A DNA stretch of 64,000 bases, taken from positions 1 through 64,000 of the forward strand of contig NZ_JANBVF010000027.1 of assembly GCF_024437655.1 (NCBI RefSeq), read 5' to 3'. The position numbers and the translations under genes are program-made. This DNA is from Chitinolyticbacter albus. GTDB taxonomy: Bacteria > Pseudomonadota > Gammaproteobacteria > Burkholderiales > Chitinibacteraceae. Below are positions 47,992 through 58,600 of the stretch, piece after piece (position 1 is the stretch's first letter; each line of letters begins with the position of its first letter). The notes beneath the pieces are model-generated. The model searched no databases and was not told where the DNA came from. It saw nothing but the letters and a program-made list of their open reading frames with translations.

Positions 47992-48681
47992 TCAGTACGG
48001 GTTCTGGCCGACGTAGTTGCCCGCGGGCAGGTAGTTGCAGACCCACACCTCCCCCCCAGTGCAGCGCGCGCGCGCGCAACCGACGGCTGTCGTGGTCTTC
48101 CAGACGATTTGCGTGTAGTGTCCGCACGCCTCGCCGGCCGCACAGCTCTTGGTGGCGAAGTTGTAATCTGCTTTCTCGCCAGCCCAGGACGCGATGACAT
48201 CGGCGGCGCTCCAGCGATAACCGTTGTAGTCCGGGGAAAACCAGCCGGCGGCCAGATTTTCGCCGGTGGTGGCGCCGTTGAGCAGGCGTTCGCTGCCGCT
48301 GCGATGTGTCAGGTCGCAATTGTTGTCGTTGGCTAGGTGATCGGCCCAGGTCTGGGCAAAGCTCGCGAGCCAGGTGGACCAGGTCAGATCAGCGAGGCTT
48401 GCGCCCTCGGCGCGGCGCACGCTGTTGTGGGCATCGAGCATGCTGCTGACAAAGTCGTTAGATGGCGTGGGCGTGGGCGTGGGAGTCGGAGTCGGAGTCG
48501 GAGTCGGAGTCGGAGTCGGAGTCGGAGTCGGCGAGCTGCTGGTCGGCGTTGGCGTTGGCGCGCCGCTCGTGGGCGTCGACGCAGGCGTCGGCTTGGGCGC
48601 CGCAACGGCATTGTCGGTGTCGTCGCCGCCACCACCACACGCGGTGAGCAGCAGGCACAACAGCAGGGCAGGGATACGCAT
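47992..48681 (-). CDS. CAP/SCP-domain lipoprotein with Pro-Thr linker
   Basis: The 229-residue product has a lipoprotein signal with lipobox LLTACGGGG (Cys about 15). A Pro-Thr linker (about 30-75) is encoded in part by a hexamer array. The CAP (cysteine-rich secretory protein) domain (about 78-229) has [56 protein letters not shown] and [16 protein letters not shown]. It is surface or periplasmic. CAP proteins bind sterols/lipids or act as proteases in other organisms; the role here is unknown. Start 48681 is set by the lipobox. Confidence 0.9.
   Translation of the reverse strand: MRIPALLLCLLLTACGGGGDDTDNAVAAPKPTPASTPTSGAPTPTPTSSSPTPTPTPTPTPTPTPTPTPTPTPSNDFVSSMLDAHNSVRRAEGASLADLTWSTWLASFAQTWADHLANDNNCDLTHRSGSERLLNGATTGENLAAGWFSPDYNGYRWSAADVIASWAGEKADYNFATKSCAAGEACGHYTQIVWKTTTAVGCARARCTGGEVWVCNYLPAGNYVGQNPY
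48485..48526. repeat. Hexanucleotide tandem repeat (gtcgga)7
   Basis: Seven perfect copies of gtcgga, flanked by close variants (gtggga, gtcggc), encode Thr-Pro dipeptides in the CAP lipoprotein linker. Changes in copy number would alter linker length by two residues per unit without shifting the frame. Confidence 0.92.
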
Positions 48682-48722
48682 TGACGGTGTTCCACAGAAG
48701 ATAAGGGTGGCAAGATTTCTAG

Positions 48723-49952
<1,230 letters not shown>

Positions 49953-50098
49953 GTGTTTTACAGTCAGTTTCATGCTGACTGGTATGACGGTGGGAACCGA
50001 ATGCCTGCATTAGCGGTCGGTGTGCGAGTGGATTTAGCCACCCGTGCGGGCTAGAATGTCCCGCTTCGTTCCGACCCAACAGACAAAGGTAGTCCCGA

Positions 50099-50428
50099 AT
50101 GTTCCTCATCGAACCTGCATACGCTCAGGCGGCCCCCGCCGGCGCGGAAATGGGCTTCATGTCCTTCCTGCCCATGATCGTGATCTTCGTGCTGTTCTGG
50201 TTCCTGATGATCCGGCCGCAGCAAAAGCGCATGAAGGAAATGAAGGCCATGGTCGACGCGCTGCAAAAGGGCGACGAGGTCGTGACCAATGGCGGCTTGC
50301 TCGGCAAGGTGGCCAAGGCCGGCGAGCAATTTCTGACACTGGAAATTGCTGATGGCGTCGAAATCGTCGTGCAGCGTTCCGCAGTCTCCCAGCGCCTGGA
50401 AAAAGGCACCATCAAGAACAACAAATAA
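50099..50428 (+). CDS. yajC: Sec translocon accessory subunit YajC
   Basis: The 109-residue product has one TM (FMSFLPMIVIFVLFWFLMIR, about 20-39), then the signature RPQQKRMKEM and GDEVVTNGGLLGKVAKAGEQ (about 58-77). It is part of the SecDF-YajC complex. It lies 146 bases after tgt and 51 bases before secD, with a hairpin between. Confidence 0.96.
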   Translation: MFLIEPAYAQAAPAGAEMGFMSFLPMIVIFVLFWFLMIRPQQKRMKEMKAMVDALQKGDEVVTNGGLLGKVAKAGEQFLTLEIADGVEIVVQRSAVSQRLEKGTIKNNK

Positions 50429-50437
50429 ATCACGAGG

Positions 50438-50460
50438 GAAAGGCGGCATGGCCGCCTTTC
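50438..50460 (+). terminator. Hairpin between yajC and secD
   Basis: Perfect stem gaaaggcggc/gccgcctttc (50438-50447, 50451-50460) with a 3-base loop. The following T content is modest (tttctttc), so partial termination or attenuation is likely rather than full stop, because secD depends on upstream transcription. Confidence 0.6.
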
Positions 50461-50479
50461 TTTCATGGATGGCTCCGCG

Positions 50480-52342
50480 ATGAACCGCTACCCGCTCTGG
50501 AAATACCTGCTGATCGCTGTTTCGCTGATCGCAGCTCTGCTCTATACCCTGCCCAACTTCTTCGGTGAAAGCCCGGCCGTGCAGATTTCGGCCGCGCGCT
50601 CCACCGCGAAGGTGGATCAGGCCACGCATGCACGGACGCTGGCTGCGCTGAAGGCCGCCGGGATCACCCCGGATGAGCGCATCCCCGATGTCACTTCGTT
50701 CAAGCTGCGTTTCCATGACACGGAAACCCAGCTCAAGGCCAAGGACGTGATCCAGACGGCGCTGGGCGACGATTACATCGTGGCGCTCAACCTGTTGCCG
50801 CAAACCCCGGCCTGGCTCGCCAAGATCGGCGGCAAGCCGATGTTCCTGGGCCTCGACTTGCGCGGTGGTGTGCACTTCCTTTTGGAAGTGGACATGAAGG
50901 CCGCAGTCGACAAGCAGCTGGAAAAGGTCGCCGGCGACATCCGCCGCGAGCTCAAGGACCAGAAGATCCGTTATGGCCGCGTGACCCGCGAGCGCGAAAG
51001 CGTCTCGGTCGGTCTGCGCGACGAGGAAACGCTGGCCCGTGCCGCGGGTGCCGTGCGCCGCGTGTTGCCGGACCTCAAGGTCGAGGAAAGCCGCAACCCA
51101 GGCGACTATCGCCTGATCGTGCGCTTCTCGCCCGAGGCGCAGATCAAGCTGCAGAACGATGCGGTCGCGCAGAACATCACCACGCTGCACAACCGGGTGA
51201 ACGAGCTGGGCGTCGCCGAACCCATCATCCAGCAGCAGGGCCAGGGCCGGATCGTGGTGCAGCTGCCGGGGGTGCAGGACACCGCCAAGGCCAAGGACAT
51301 CCTGGGGCGCACCGCCACGCTGGAAGTGCGCATGGTCGAGGACGACCAGCAGAAGATCGCCGATGCCTTTACCGGCAAGGTGGCGCCGGGGCTCGAGTTG
51401 GTTCCGGTGGCCGGCGTGCGCAGCGGCCAGGGTTCGGCTGAACTCCTGAAGACCGAGGTCGAGCTGACCGGTGACAACATCACCAAGGCCGAGCCGACCT
51501 ACGACCAGAACAATAACCCGGTGATCGGCCTCAGTCTCGATTCGACCGGTGCCTCGATTTTCCGCACGCTGACCCGCGACAACGTCGGCAAGCGCATGGC
51601 CATCGTGCTGGTCGAGAAGGGCAAGGGCCAGGTCATCACCGCGCCGCGCATCAACGCCGAGCTCGGCGGCAGCTTCGTGATCGAAGGCGGCGGCATGACG
51701 GTGCAGGAAGCCAATGACATCTCGCTCTTGGTGCGTGCGGGTTCGTTGGCGGCGCCGATGAACATCGTTGAGGAGCGCACCATCGGCCCGTCGCTGGGCA
51801 AGGAAAATATCGAGAAGGGCTTCCATTCGACGCTGTATGGCTTTATCGCCATCGCCATCTTCATGGTCATCTACTACCGCGTGTTCGGCTTCGTGTCGGC
51901 CGTGGCCTTGTCGGCCAATGTGCTGCTGCTGCTGGCGCTGCTGTCGGCGATCGGCATCACGCTGACGCTGCCGGGCATTGCCGCCATCGCGCTGGCGCTG
52001 GGTATGGCGATCGATTCCAACGTGCTGATCAATGAGCGGATCCGCGAAGAACTGCGTAACGGCATGAGTCCGCAGATGGCAATCCAGAACGGCTACGGCC
52101 ACGCCTGGGCGACCATTCTCGATTCCAATATCACCACCTTGATCGCCGGCATCGCGCTGTTTATGTTCGGCTCGGGCGCGGTGCGCGGCTTTGCCGTGGT
52201 GCATTGCCTGGGCATTCTCACCTCGATGTTCAGCGCAGTGATGGTGTCGCGCGCGATGATCAACCTGATTTACGGCTACCGCCGCCGCCTGACCGGTCTG
52301 TCGATCGGCCAGGTGTGGGTGCCGCAACAAAAACAAGCATAA
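50480..52342 (+). CDS. secD: Protein translocase subunit SecD
   Basis: The 620-residue product has an N-terminal TM (YLLIAVSLIAALLYTLPNFF). The periplasmic head includes PMFLGLDLRGGVHFLLEVDM (about 116-135), FSPEAQIKLQ and VQLPGVQDTAKAKDILGRTA. The C-terminal five-TM module has NIVEERTIGPSLGKENIEKG, the RND-type GMAIDSNVLINERIREELR (about 510-530) and the ending LIYGYRRR. It drives protein export using the proton gradient. Start 50480 (MNRYPLWKY) is preferred to 50465 on family similarity. Confidence 0.97.
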   Translation: MNRYPLWKYLLIAVSLIAALLYTLPNFFGESPAVQISAARSTAKVDQATHARTLAALKAAGITPDERIPDVTSFKLRFHDTETQLKAKDVIQTALGDDYIVALNLLPQTPAWLAKIGGKPMFLGLDLRGGVHFLLEVDMKAAVDKQLEKVAGDIRRELKDQKIRYGRVTRERESVSVGLRDEETLARAAGAVRRVLPDLKVEESRNPGDYRLIVRFSPEAQIKLQNDAVAQNITTLHNRVNELGVAEPIIQQQGQGRIVVQLPGVQDTAKAKDILGRTATLEVRMVEDDQQKIADAFTGKVAPGLELVPVAGVRSGQGSAELLKTEVELTGDNITKAEPTYDQNNNPVIGLSLDSTGASIFRTLTRDNVGKRMAIVLVEKGKGQVITAPRINAELGGSFVIEGGGMTVQEANDISLLVRAGSLAAPMNIVEERTIGPSLGKENIEKGFHSTLYGFIAIAIFMVIYYRVFGFVSAVALSANVLLLLALLSAIGITLTLPGIAAIALALGMAIDSNVLINERIREELRNGMSPQMAIQNGYGHAWATILDSNITTLIAGIALFMFGSGAVRGFAVVHCLGILTSMFSAVMVSRAMINLIYGYRRRLTGLSIGQVWVPQQKQA

Positions 52343-52355
52343 AAGGGGCGCCGAC

Positions 52356-53291
52356 ATGGAGTTCTTCCGCATCAAGCAGGACATCCCGTTCATGAGCTAC
52401 GGCAAGCTCACGACGGCGATCTCGTTGCTCACCTTCATCGTTGCCGTGTTTTTCCTGGTGTTCAAGGGGCTGAATTTCGGCGTCGAGTTCACCGGTGGAA
52501 CGGTAATGGAACTGCGCTACGCGCAGCCGGCCGATCTGAATCAGGTGCGCGGCGCCGTCGATAACCTCAAGTACGGCGAATCGCAGGTGCAGGCGCTTGG
52601 CACCACGCGCGACGTGATGGTGAGGCTGCCCAATATCAAGCAGAAGACCAGCGCCCAGCTCTCCAACGAAGTGCTGACGGCGCTTAAGCAGCAACGCGGC
52701 GACGTCGAGCTGCGCAAGGTCGAGTTCATCGGCCCGTCGGTGGGCGAGGAGCTGGTCAGCCATGGCCTGCTGGCGCTGGCACTGGTGTGTATCGGCATCA
52801 TCGCTTATCTCGCGATCCGCTTCGAATGGCGGTTCGCGGTGTCCGCCGTGATCGCCAACATGCACGACGTGGTGATCATCCTGGGCTTCTTCGCGCTGTT
52901 CCAGTGGGAATTCTCGCTGACCGTGCTCGCCGGTATCCTGGCGGTGCTGGGCTACTCGGTGAACGAATCGGTGGTGGTGTTCGACCGGATTCGCGAGAAC
53001 TTCCGCAAGTCCAATCTGCGCGGCAAGACGGTACCGCAGGTGATCGACAACGCGATCACCGCCACCATGAGCCGGACCATCATCACCCACGGCTCGACCG
53101 AAGCGATGGTGCTGTCGATGCTGATCCTGGGCGGGCCTGCACTGCATGGTTTCGCCATGGCGCTGACCATCGGCATCGTATTCGGCATCTATTCGTCGGT
53201 GCTGGTGGCCTCGCCCTTGCTGCTGATGTTCGGCGTCACGCGCGAGAACATGGTGAAGCCGGTGACGGTGAAGGAAGAAGCCGTCGTCTGA
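52356..53291 (+). CDS. secF: Protein translocase subunit SecF
   Basis: The 311-residue product has GLNFGVEFTGGTVMELRYAQ (about 37-56), VEFIGPSVGEELVSHGLLAL (about 126-145), and the RND motif GYSVNESVVVFDRIRENFRK (about 202-221). It is partner of SecD, 13 bases after it, and is followed by a GC-rich terminator. Confidence 0.97.
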   Translation: MEFFRIKQDIPFMSYGKLTTAISLLTFIVAVFFLVFKGLNFGVEFTGGTVMELRYAQPADLNQVRGAVDNLKYGESQVQALGTTRDVMVRLPNIKQKTSAQLSNEVLTALKQQRGDVELRKVEFIGPSVGEELVSHGLLALALVCIGIIAYLAIRFEWRFAVSAVIANMHDVVIILGFFALFQWEFSLTVLAGILAVLGYSVNESVVVFDRIRENFRKSNLRGKTVPQVIDNAITATMSRTIITHGSTEAMVLSMLILGGPALHGFAMALTIGIVFGIYSSVLVASPLLLMFGVTRENMVKPVTVKEEAVV

Positions 53292-53317
53292 GCCTCGCCG
53301 CTGGTCATCCCGGCAAG

Positions 53318-53341
53318 ACCGGCGGCTGAGCCGCCGGTTTT
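53318..53341 (+). terminator. Rho-independent terminator after secF
   Basis: Stem accggcggc/gccgccggt (53318-53326, 53330-53338), 3-base loop, then tttt. It lies 26 bases after the secF stop. Confidence 0.88.
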
Positions 53342-53405
53342 CGCTTGTGTCTGATCGTCATCGTCAACCATTAAGCTGCAACCTTCACTGCGCCGAGCCC
53401 AAGTC

Positions 53406-54047
53406 ATGGATTTCAACCCGATCGACCTGTTCCTGCATCTGGACACCTACCTGGAAACCTTCGTGCGCGAGTACGGGATCTGGGCCTATGCCGTGCTGTT
53501 CGCGGTGATCTTTTGCGAGACCGGCCTCGTGGTGATGCCGCTGTTGCCCGGTGATTCCCTGCTGTTCGTGGCCGGCATGCTCGCCGGTGGCGGGCTCTTC
53601 AATATCCATGTCCTGTGCCTGTTGATGTTCGTCGCTGCGGTGGCCGGCGATGCGCTCAACTACACGATAGGCCGCTACTTCGGCCACAAGCTGTTCGCCA
53701 ATCCCGACTCCAAGGTATTCCGCCGCGACCATCTGGAAAAGACCCACGCCTTCTACGAGAAGCATGGCGGCAAGACCATCATCATTGCCCGCTTCGTGCC
53801 CATCGTGCGTACCTTCGCGCCCTTCGTCGCCGGCATGGCCGAGATGAGCTATGCCAAGTTCTTCACCTTCAACGTGGTCGGCGCCTTCGTCTGGGTGTAT
53901 GCGCTGACCTTCGCAGGCTTCCTGCTTGGTGGCATTTCCTTTATCAAGGACAACCTGACGCTGATCATCTTCGGCATCGTCTTCATCTCCATCCTGCCGG
54001 GCCTGATCGAAGTGGCACGCCACAAGCTGCGTCGCGCGCCGGCGTGA
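53406..54047 (+). CDS. DedA-family membrane protein
   Basis: The 213-residue product contains [20 protein letters not shown] (about 37-56), [14 protein letters not shown] (about 80-93) and [20 protein letters not shown] (about 118-137), all DedA/VTT-domain hallmarks including the essential acidic and arginine residues. DedA proteins flip undecaprenyl phosphate or phospholipids across the inner membrane and support envelope integrity. It may be co-transcribed with bioC, which starts 14 bases after its stop. Confidence 0.94.
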   Translation: MDFNPIDLFLHLDTYLETFVREYGIWAYAVLFAVIFCETGLVVMPLLPGDSLLFVAGMLAGGGLFNIHVLCLLMFVAAVAGDALNYTIGRYFGHKLFANPDSKVFRRDHLEKTHAFYEKHGGKTIIIARFVPIVRTFAPFVAGMAEMSYAKFFTFNVVGAFVWVYALTFAGFLLGGISFIKDNLTLIIFGIVFISILPGLIEVARHKLRRAPA

Positions 54048-54061
54048 AGCTACCCGTACGC

Positions 54062-54961
54062 ATGTCCGAAACGTTCTACACCGACAAGGCCGCGATGCGC
54101 GTGGCCTTCGACAAGGCCGCGGGCAGTTACGACGCCGCGGCCGTGCTGCAGCGCGAAGTGGCCGACCGCATGGCCGAGCGCCTCGATTACATCAAGCTCG
54201 CGCCCAGCCGGGTGCTCGATGCCGGCTGCGGTACCGGCTACGCCAGCCCAATGCTGCGTGCCCGCTATCCGGAAGCCCAGCTCGTCGAGCTCGACCTCGC
54301 CCCCGGCATGCTGCAGGTGGCGCGGCAGAAGGGGCAGGGCGGCATGCTGCAGCGCTGGCTGCACCTGTTCGAACGCAACCGTGTTCTGCAGGTGTGCGGC
54401 GATGTCGAACGGCTGCCGCTGGCCGATGCCTCGGTCGAGCTGATCTGGTCCAACCTCACGCTGCAGTGGTGCAACACGCCCGATGCCGTGTTCGCCGAGT
54501 GCTTTCGCGTGCTCAAACCCGGTGGCCTGTTGATGTTCTCGACGCTGGGCCCGGACACGCTGAAGGAATTGCGTGCTGCCTTCGATGGAATCGACGGCTA
54601 CAGCCACGTGAACCGCTTCATCGACATGCACGATCTGGGCGACGCGCTGGTGAAGGCCGGCATGGCGACGCCGGTGATGGACATGGAGCAGATCACGCTG
54701 ACCTATCCCGATGCCAAGGCGGTGATGCGCGATCTCAAGGCCATCGGCGCACACAACGTCACCGAGGGCCGGAATCGTGGCCTGATGGGCAAGGCCGCGT
54801 GGCAGCAGGTGGTGGCACAGTACGAGCGCTTTCGTCATGCCGGCGAGCTGCCCTGCAGCTATGAAGTCGTCTACGGTCATGCCTGGAAGCCCGAGCCACG
54901 CCCCGGCCAACTGGCCGACGGGCGCCAGGTCATCGAATTCAGACCGCGCTCCCGCGCCTGA
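54062..54961 (+). CDS. bioC: Malonyl-[acyl-carrier protein] O-methyltransferase BioC
   Basis: The 299-residue class I SAM methyltransferase has VAFDKAAGSYDAAAVLQREV (about 12-31), the characteristic BioC N-terminus, SAM motif VLDAGCGTGYASPMLRARYP (about 51-70), VCGDVERLPLADASVELIWS and SNLTLQWCN. It starts pimeloyl synthesis for biotin. bioD is two genes downstream. The open frame extends upstream within dedA but is not conserved there. Confidence 0.93.
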   Translation: MSETFYTDKAAMRVAFDKAAGSYDAAAVLQREVADRMAERLDYIKLAPSRVLDAGCGTGYASPMLRARYPEAQLVELDLAPGMLQVARQKGQGGMLQRWLHLFERNRVLQVCGDVERLPLADASVELIWSNLTLQWCNTPDAVFAECFRVLKPGGLLMFSTLGPDTLKELRAAFDGIDGYSHVNRFIDMHDLGDALVKAGMATPVMDMEQITLTYPDAKAVMRDLKAIGAHNVTEGRNRGLMGKAAWQQVVAQYERFRHAGELPCSYEVVYGHAWKPEPRPGQLADGRQVIEFRPRSRA

Positions 54962-54976
54962 TCACAAGGAATCCGG

Positions 54977-55312
54977 GTGTTCAGCACCACCTTCATCTTC
55001 GAGAAGAAACAGTACGACGCCGAGTTCGATCGGCTCGACGTGGCCATTGCCGAGCTTGCGCGCAGCCAGCCTGATTTCGCCGGCGAGGAATTCTGGGAAG
55101 ACCCCAAGACCGGCCGGATCTCGGCCGTGTACTACTGGCACGGCCGCGACGGGATCGATGCATTGATGCGCGATGCCAGTCACCTCGAAGCCAAGCGGCG
55201 TTACCGCGAGTGGTACCACGGTTATCACGTGGTGATTGCCGAAGTGCTCTCCGCCTATGGCGATGGCGGGTTCGAGCACCCCGTGCCGTCGATGCGCCCG
55301 GCCCGCGCATGA
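54977..55312 (+). CDS. Antibiotic biosynthesis monooxygenase (ABM)-like small protein in the bio operon
   Basis: The 111-residue product starts with GTG 54977, preceded by an AAGGA site. The sequence has the ferredoxin-like ABM pattern: MFSTTFIFEKKQYDAEFDRL, EEFWEDPKTGRISAVYYWHG (about 41-60) and LEAKRRYREWYHGYHVVIAE (about 73-92). Function is unknown; such proteins are often heme- or quinone-acting monooxygenases or stress proteins. It is coupled to bioD by an ATGA overlap. Confidence 0.7.
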   Translation: MFSTTFIFEKKQYDAEFDRLDVAIAELARSQPDFAGEEFWEDPKTGRISAVYYWHGRDGIDALMRDASHLEAKRRYREWYHGYHVVIAEVLSAYGDGGFEHPVPSMRPARA

Positions 55313-55983
55313 CCACCCTCTTTATCGCCGGCACGGACACCGAAGTCGGCAAGACCGTCATTACCTGCCAGCTGCTGCGGGCCTTTGCGCAAAAGGGGCT
55401 CAGGGCCTTGGCGATGAAGCCCGTTGCCTCGGGCTGCGTCTGGCAGGATGGCGAGCTGGTGAACGCCGACGTCACCGCGCATGCCGCTGCCGCCAACGTC
55501 GATACGCCGCTATCCTGGCGCAGCCCCTATCGCTTCGAGCCGCCGATTTCGCCGCATCTGGCTGCGCGTGCAGCAGGTGTGGTGATTGAGCTGGAACACC
55601 TTGCTGCTCGCGCGTCGCAACTGGCGGCGTGCGCCGATGTCGTGCTGGTGGAAGGGGCGGGGGGCTGGTATGCGCCCTTGTCCGAACAGACCACGATGGC
55701 AGACCTTGCCGCACGCTTGCAGGCGCCCATCATCCTGGTGGTCGGCATGCGGCTGGGTTGCATCAACCATGCCTTGCTGACGGTGGAGGCCATCGCGGCG
55801 CGCGGTTTGCGGCTGGTCGGCTGGGTGGCCAATGCGGTCGATCCGACGATGTCGCACTATGCGGAAAACGTGGCTACGCTATGCGCACGTATCGATGCGC
55901 CGCTGCTTGCCGAGGTAGGCCACTCGTCAGATGCAGAATGGGGCAGCCTTCCGTCGCCTGCCGTGGTAACCTTACTGCCCTGA
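55309..55983 (+). CDS. bioD: Dethiobiotin synthetase
   Basis: The 224-residue product has P-loop GTDTEVGKTVITCQLLRAF (about 8-26, with the catalytic Lys), MKPVASGC (about 36), FEPPISPHLAA (about 74-84) and VEGAGGWYAPLSEQTTMADL (about 112-131). ATP-dependent ring closure of DAPA to dethiobiotin. It ends the bioC-ABM-bioD unit. Confidence 0.95.
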   Translation: MTTLFIAGTDTEVGKTVITCQLLRAFAQKGLRALAMKPVASGCVWQDGELVNADVTAHAAAANVDTPLSWRSPYRFEPPISPHLAARAAGVVIELEHLAARASQLAACADVVLVEGAGGWYAPLSEQTTMADLAARLQAPIILVVGMRLGCINHALLTVEAIAARGLRLVGWVANAVDPTMSHYAENVATLCARIDAPLLAEVGHSSDAEWGSLPSPAVVTLLP

Positions 55984-56059
55984 ATGCTTGCGTCAGTTAC
56001 TAGCGCAGCGCACACTTGCCGATAATAGATATCAGACATCTCTAATAGATCCTGCAGTC

Positions 56060-56638
56060 ATGATTGTCCGTTTCCTGCGCCTGGCTTTGATGCTGTTTGC
56101 GGTCCTTGCGATCGCCGCCTGCTCACGCCCCCAATTCAAGGGTAGCGACCTCACCGGAGCCAGCTTCGGTGGCGATTTCCAGCTGGTCGACCATACCGGC
56201 AAGGCCAGGCTGCTGTCGGACTACCGTGGCAAGGTGGTGGCGCTGTTCTTCGGTTTCACGCATTGCCCCGATGTCTGCCCGACGACGATGGCTGAGTTGT
56301 CCGCCGCCATGAAGCAGCTTGGCGACAAGGCTGCAGATGTGCAGGTGCTGTTCGTGTCGGTCGATCCAGCACGCGATACGCCGGCGCTGCTGGCGCAGTA
56401 TGTTCCCGCCTTCGACAAGCGCTTCGTTGGCCTCACCGGCAGCGAAGCACAGGTCAGTGCAGTGGCAAAACAGTACAAGGTGGTTTACCAACGTCAGGAC
56501 CAAGCTGACGGTTATTCAGTCGATCATACGGCCGGAAGCTACCTGATCGATCGCAAGGGCAAGTTGCGGGTACTGGAGAACTACGGCGCCGGGCCCGACA
56601 CCCTGGCGCATGATCTGGCCTTATTGGTCGAGGAATGA
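56060..56638 (+). CDS. SCO1/SenC-family copper chaperone lipoprotein
   Basis: The 192-residue product has a lipoprotein signal with lipobox AIAAC (Cys about 21). The thioredoxin-like SCO domain contains VALFFGFTHCPDVCPTTMAE (about 58-77) with the copper-binding CxxxC, and the third ligand His in VDHTAGSYLID (about 156). It delivers copper to the CuA site of cytochrome oxidase from the periplasmic face. Length is normal. Its stop is closely followed by the ycgR-like gene. Confidence 0.93.
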   Translation: MIVRFLRLALMLFAVLAIAACSRPQFKGSDLTGASFGGDFQLVDHTGKARLLSDYRGKVVALFFGFTHCPDVCPTTMAELSAAMKQLGDKAADVQVLFVSVDPARDTPALLAQYVPAFDKRFVGLTGSEAQVSAVAKQYKVVYQRQDQADGYSVDHTAGSYLIDRKGKLRVLENYGAGPDTLAHDLALLVEE

Positions 56639-56646
56639 GAGCGATC

Positions 56647-57402
56647 ATGGACGACGAACTCACGGCGCTGCAGCAATTGCCGGACGATCCCGATCTCGCG
56701 CGCTACCGCATGGTGAATCCGCTCGAGATCGGCTCCGTGCTGCGTCAGTTGCTCACACGCGGCGATTTCGTGTCGATGCATTTCGGCCGTAGCCAATTTA
56801 TGCTCACCCGCGTGCTGCAGGTCGACGTGCCCTCGCGCAGCTTCTGCTTCGACTGGGGTGGGCAGGAAGAGCTGAATCGGGCGCTGCTGGTCTCTGATCG
56901 CAATATCTGTGTGGCGGCGCCGGATGGCGTGAAGGTGCAGTTTGTGCTCGGCCGCCCACGAGAGGCGCGGGTCGACGGCCGGCCGGCCTTTATCGTCGGT
57001 TTTCCACCTGACCTGATCAAACTGCAGCGGCGCGAGTATTTCCGTATCGAAACCCCGCTGGCCCACCCCTTCGTCTGTCGTTTCACGCTGCAGGACGGTC
57101 AACAGTTTGTCATGCCGCTACACGATCTCTCGCTGGGCGGGCTGGGCTTATGGGCCAGTACTGTCGAAGCGCAAAAGCTGCAGTGTGGTGTGCAGTTGCA
57201 CGATGCGGTGATCGAACTGGGCGTCGGCGGCGTGGTGCAGACCGATCTTGAAATCTGCGCATTGCGGTCGATGACCTCGCGCAGCGGTGAGGCGCGTTTC
57301 CATGTCGGTTGCCGTTTCCTCTCGCTGACTCGTGGCGCGGAGGCCAGTGTGCAGCGGCTGATGGCGCAGCTGGAGCGCGAGCGCAAGGCACTGACCGGCT
57401 GA
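56647..57402 (+). CDS. ycgR: Flagellar brake protein YcgR (c-di-GMP-binding PilZ protein)
   Basis: The 251-residue product has an N-terminal YcgR domain (about 15-120, YRMVNPLEIGSVLRQLLTRG). The C-terminal PilZ domain has the c-di-GMP motif QRREYFRIETP (RxxxR, about 126-136) and the second motif DLSLGGLGLW (about 159-168). c-di-GMP-bound YcgR slows the flagellar motor. It may respond to the EAL enzyme encoded at 14039. Start 56647 is chosen because GAGAG lies 6 bases upstream; 56635 is an alternative that overlaps the SCO1 stop. Confidence 0.92.
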   Translation: MDDELTALQQLPDDPDLARYRMVNPLEIGSVLRQLLTRGDFVSMHFGRSQFMLTRVLQVDVPSRSFCFDWGGQEELNRALLVSDRNICVAAPDGVKVQFVLGRPREARVDGRPAFIVGFPPDLIKLQRREYFRIETPLAHPFVCRFTLQDGQQFVMPLHDLSLGGLGLWASTVEAQKLQCGVQLHDAVIELGVGGVVQTDLEICALRSMTSRSGEARFHVGCRFLSLTRGAEASVQRLMAQLERERKALTG

Positions 57403-57423
57403 GCGTGGGCGTGTCTCACAACG

Positions 57424-57450
57424 AAAAGCCGCCCACCCGGGCGGCTTTTT
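57424..57450. terminator. Bidirectional terminator between ycgR and adhP
   Basis: Stem aaaagccgccc/gggcggctttt (57424-57434, 57439-57449) with a 4-base loop. T-runs on both strands suit the convergent genes on either side. Confidence 0.92.
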
Positions 57451-57466
57451 GCTGGAGGGCGCCGCG

Positions 57467-58492
57467 CTATTGCAAATCGAGCACCACCCTTCCCAGTAGT
57501 TCACCCCGTTCCATTCGGGCGAACACGTCGTTGATGTCGGCGAGCTTGGCGCGCGTGTAGTGCGCCTTCACCTTGCCCGCGGCGGCAAACTGCAGCGACT
57601 CTTTCAGGTCCTGGCGCGTCCCGACGATGGAGCCGCGTATGGTCTTACGCGCGAGCACGATATCGAAGATCGGCGTCTTGAAGTCTCCTGGCGGCAGGCC
57701 GACCAGCGCCATGGTGCCGCCGCGACGCAGCAGCGCGATGCCCTGGTCGAACGCGGCGGGCGACACCGCGGTGACCAAGACGCCGTGCACACCGCCGACA
57801 TCGCGTTGCACTTGGGCGGCCACGTCGCCCTGGGTGTAGTCGTAGGCCAGATCGGCGCCGAGCTCGCGCGCCAGTTGCAGCTTGTCTGCGCCCCGATCGA
57901 TGGCGATCACGTTAAAGCCCATGGCCTTGGCGTACTGCACGGCCACGTGGCCGAGACCCCCGACGCCGGAAATGGCGACCCACTGCCCGGGTTTTGCATC
58001 GGTCTCGATCAGCCCCTTGTAGGTGGTGACGCCGGCGCAAAGGATGGGCGCGGCATCGAAGGGGTCGAGCCCCTTGGGGATGAGGCCGACATAATCGGCG
58101 GTTGCCAGGCTGTATTGGGAGAAGCCGCCGTTCACCGAATAGCCGGTATTGTGCTGCTCGGCGCACAGGGTTTCCCAGCCGGTGGTGCAGGGCGTGCAAT
58201 GTCCGCATGCGTCGTGCAGCCAGGGCACGCCGACGATGTCGCCCACCTTGACGCTGGTGACGCCCGCTCCGAGCTTGACCACCTCGCCGACCCCCTCATG
58301 CCCCGGAATGAATGGCGGCGAGGGCTTCACCGGCCAATCGCCGTGTGCGGCGTGCAGGTCGGTGTGGCATACGCCGCAGGCGATGTTGCGCACCAGGATC
58401 TGGCCTGGACCAGGATCGGCAATGGCGACCTCGGTGACTTCGAGCGGCTGTTTGAACGCGCGTACCAGTGCGGCGAGGGATGGGGTGGACAT
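57467..58492 (-). CDS. adhP: Zinc-dependent alcohol dehydrogenase AdhP
   Basis: The 341-residue medium-chain dehydrogenase has the catalytic zinc site [15 protein letters not shown] (Cys about 39), [13 protein letters not shown] (about 64-76), the structural zinc site [17 protein letters not shown] (about 94-110) and the NAD loop [19 protein letters not shown] (about 174-192). It oxidises ethanol and other primary alcohols. Transcribed singly and convergent with ycgR. Confidence 0.94.
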   Translation of the reverse strand: MSTPSLAALVRAFKQPLEVTEVAIADPGPGQILVRNIACGVCHTDLHAAHGDWPVKPSPPFIPGHEGVGEVVKLGAGVTSVKVGDIVGVPWLHDACGHCTPCTTGWETLCAEQHNTGYSVNGGFSQYSLATADYVGLIPKGLDPFDAAPILCAGVTTYKGLIETDAKPGQWVAISGVGGLGHVAVQYAKAMGFNVIAIDRGADKLQLARELGADLAYDYTQGDVAAQVQRDVGGVHGVLVTAVSPAAFDQGIALLRRGGTMALVGLPPGDFKTPIFDIVLARKTIRGSIVGTRQDLKESLQFAAAGKVKAHYTRAKLADINDVFARMERGELLGRVVLDLQ

Positions 58493-58600
58493 GGCAGGCT
58501 CCTGGCTATGGGCCCGTTCGCAGTCGGTGCGGCCACGCGCGGGAATTGGAACGCAGGGACCGGATCGCCGCCCCTGCTCGCTCCAGTTTAGCCACCGCGT

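Noticed and set aside
48485-48526. Short regular repeats as a possible CRISPR array
   Set aside because: Units are contiguous hexamers without spacers and lie inside a coding region.
50051-52393. 780-codon minus-strand reading frame
   Set aside because: Antisense to yajC and secD; His/Arg/Gln-rich shadow of the Sec genes.
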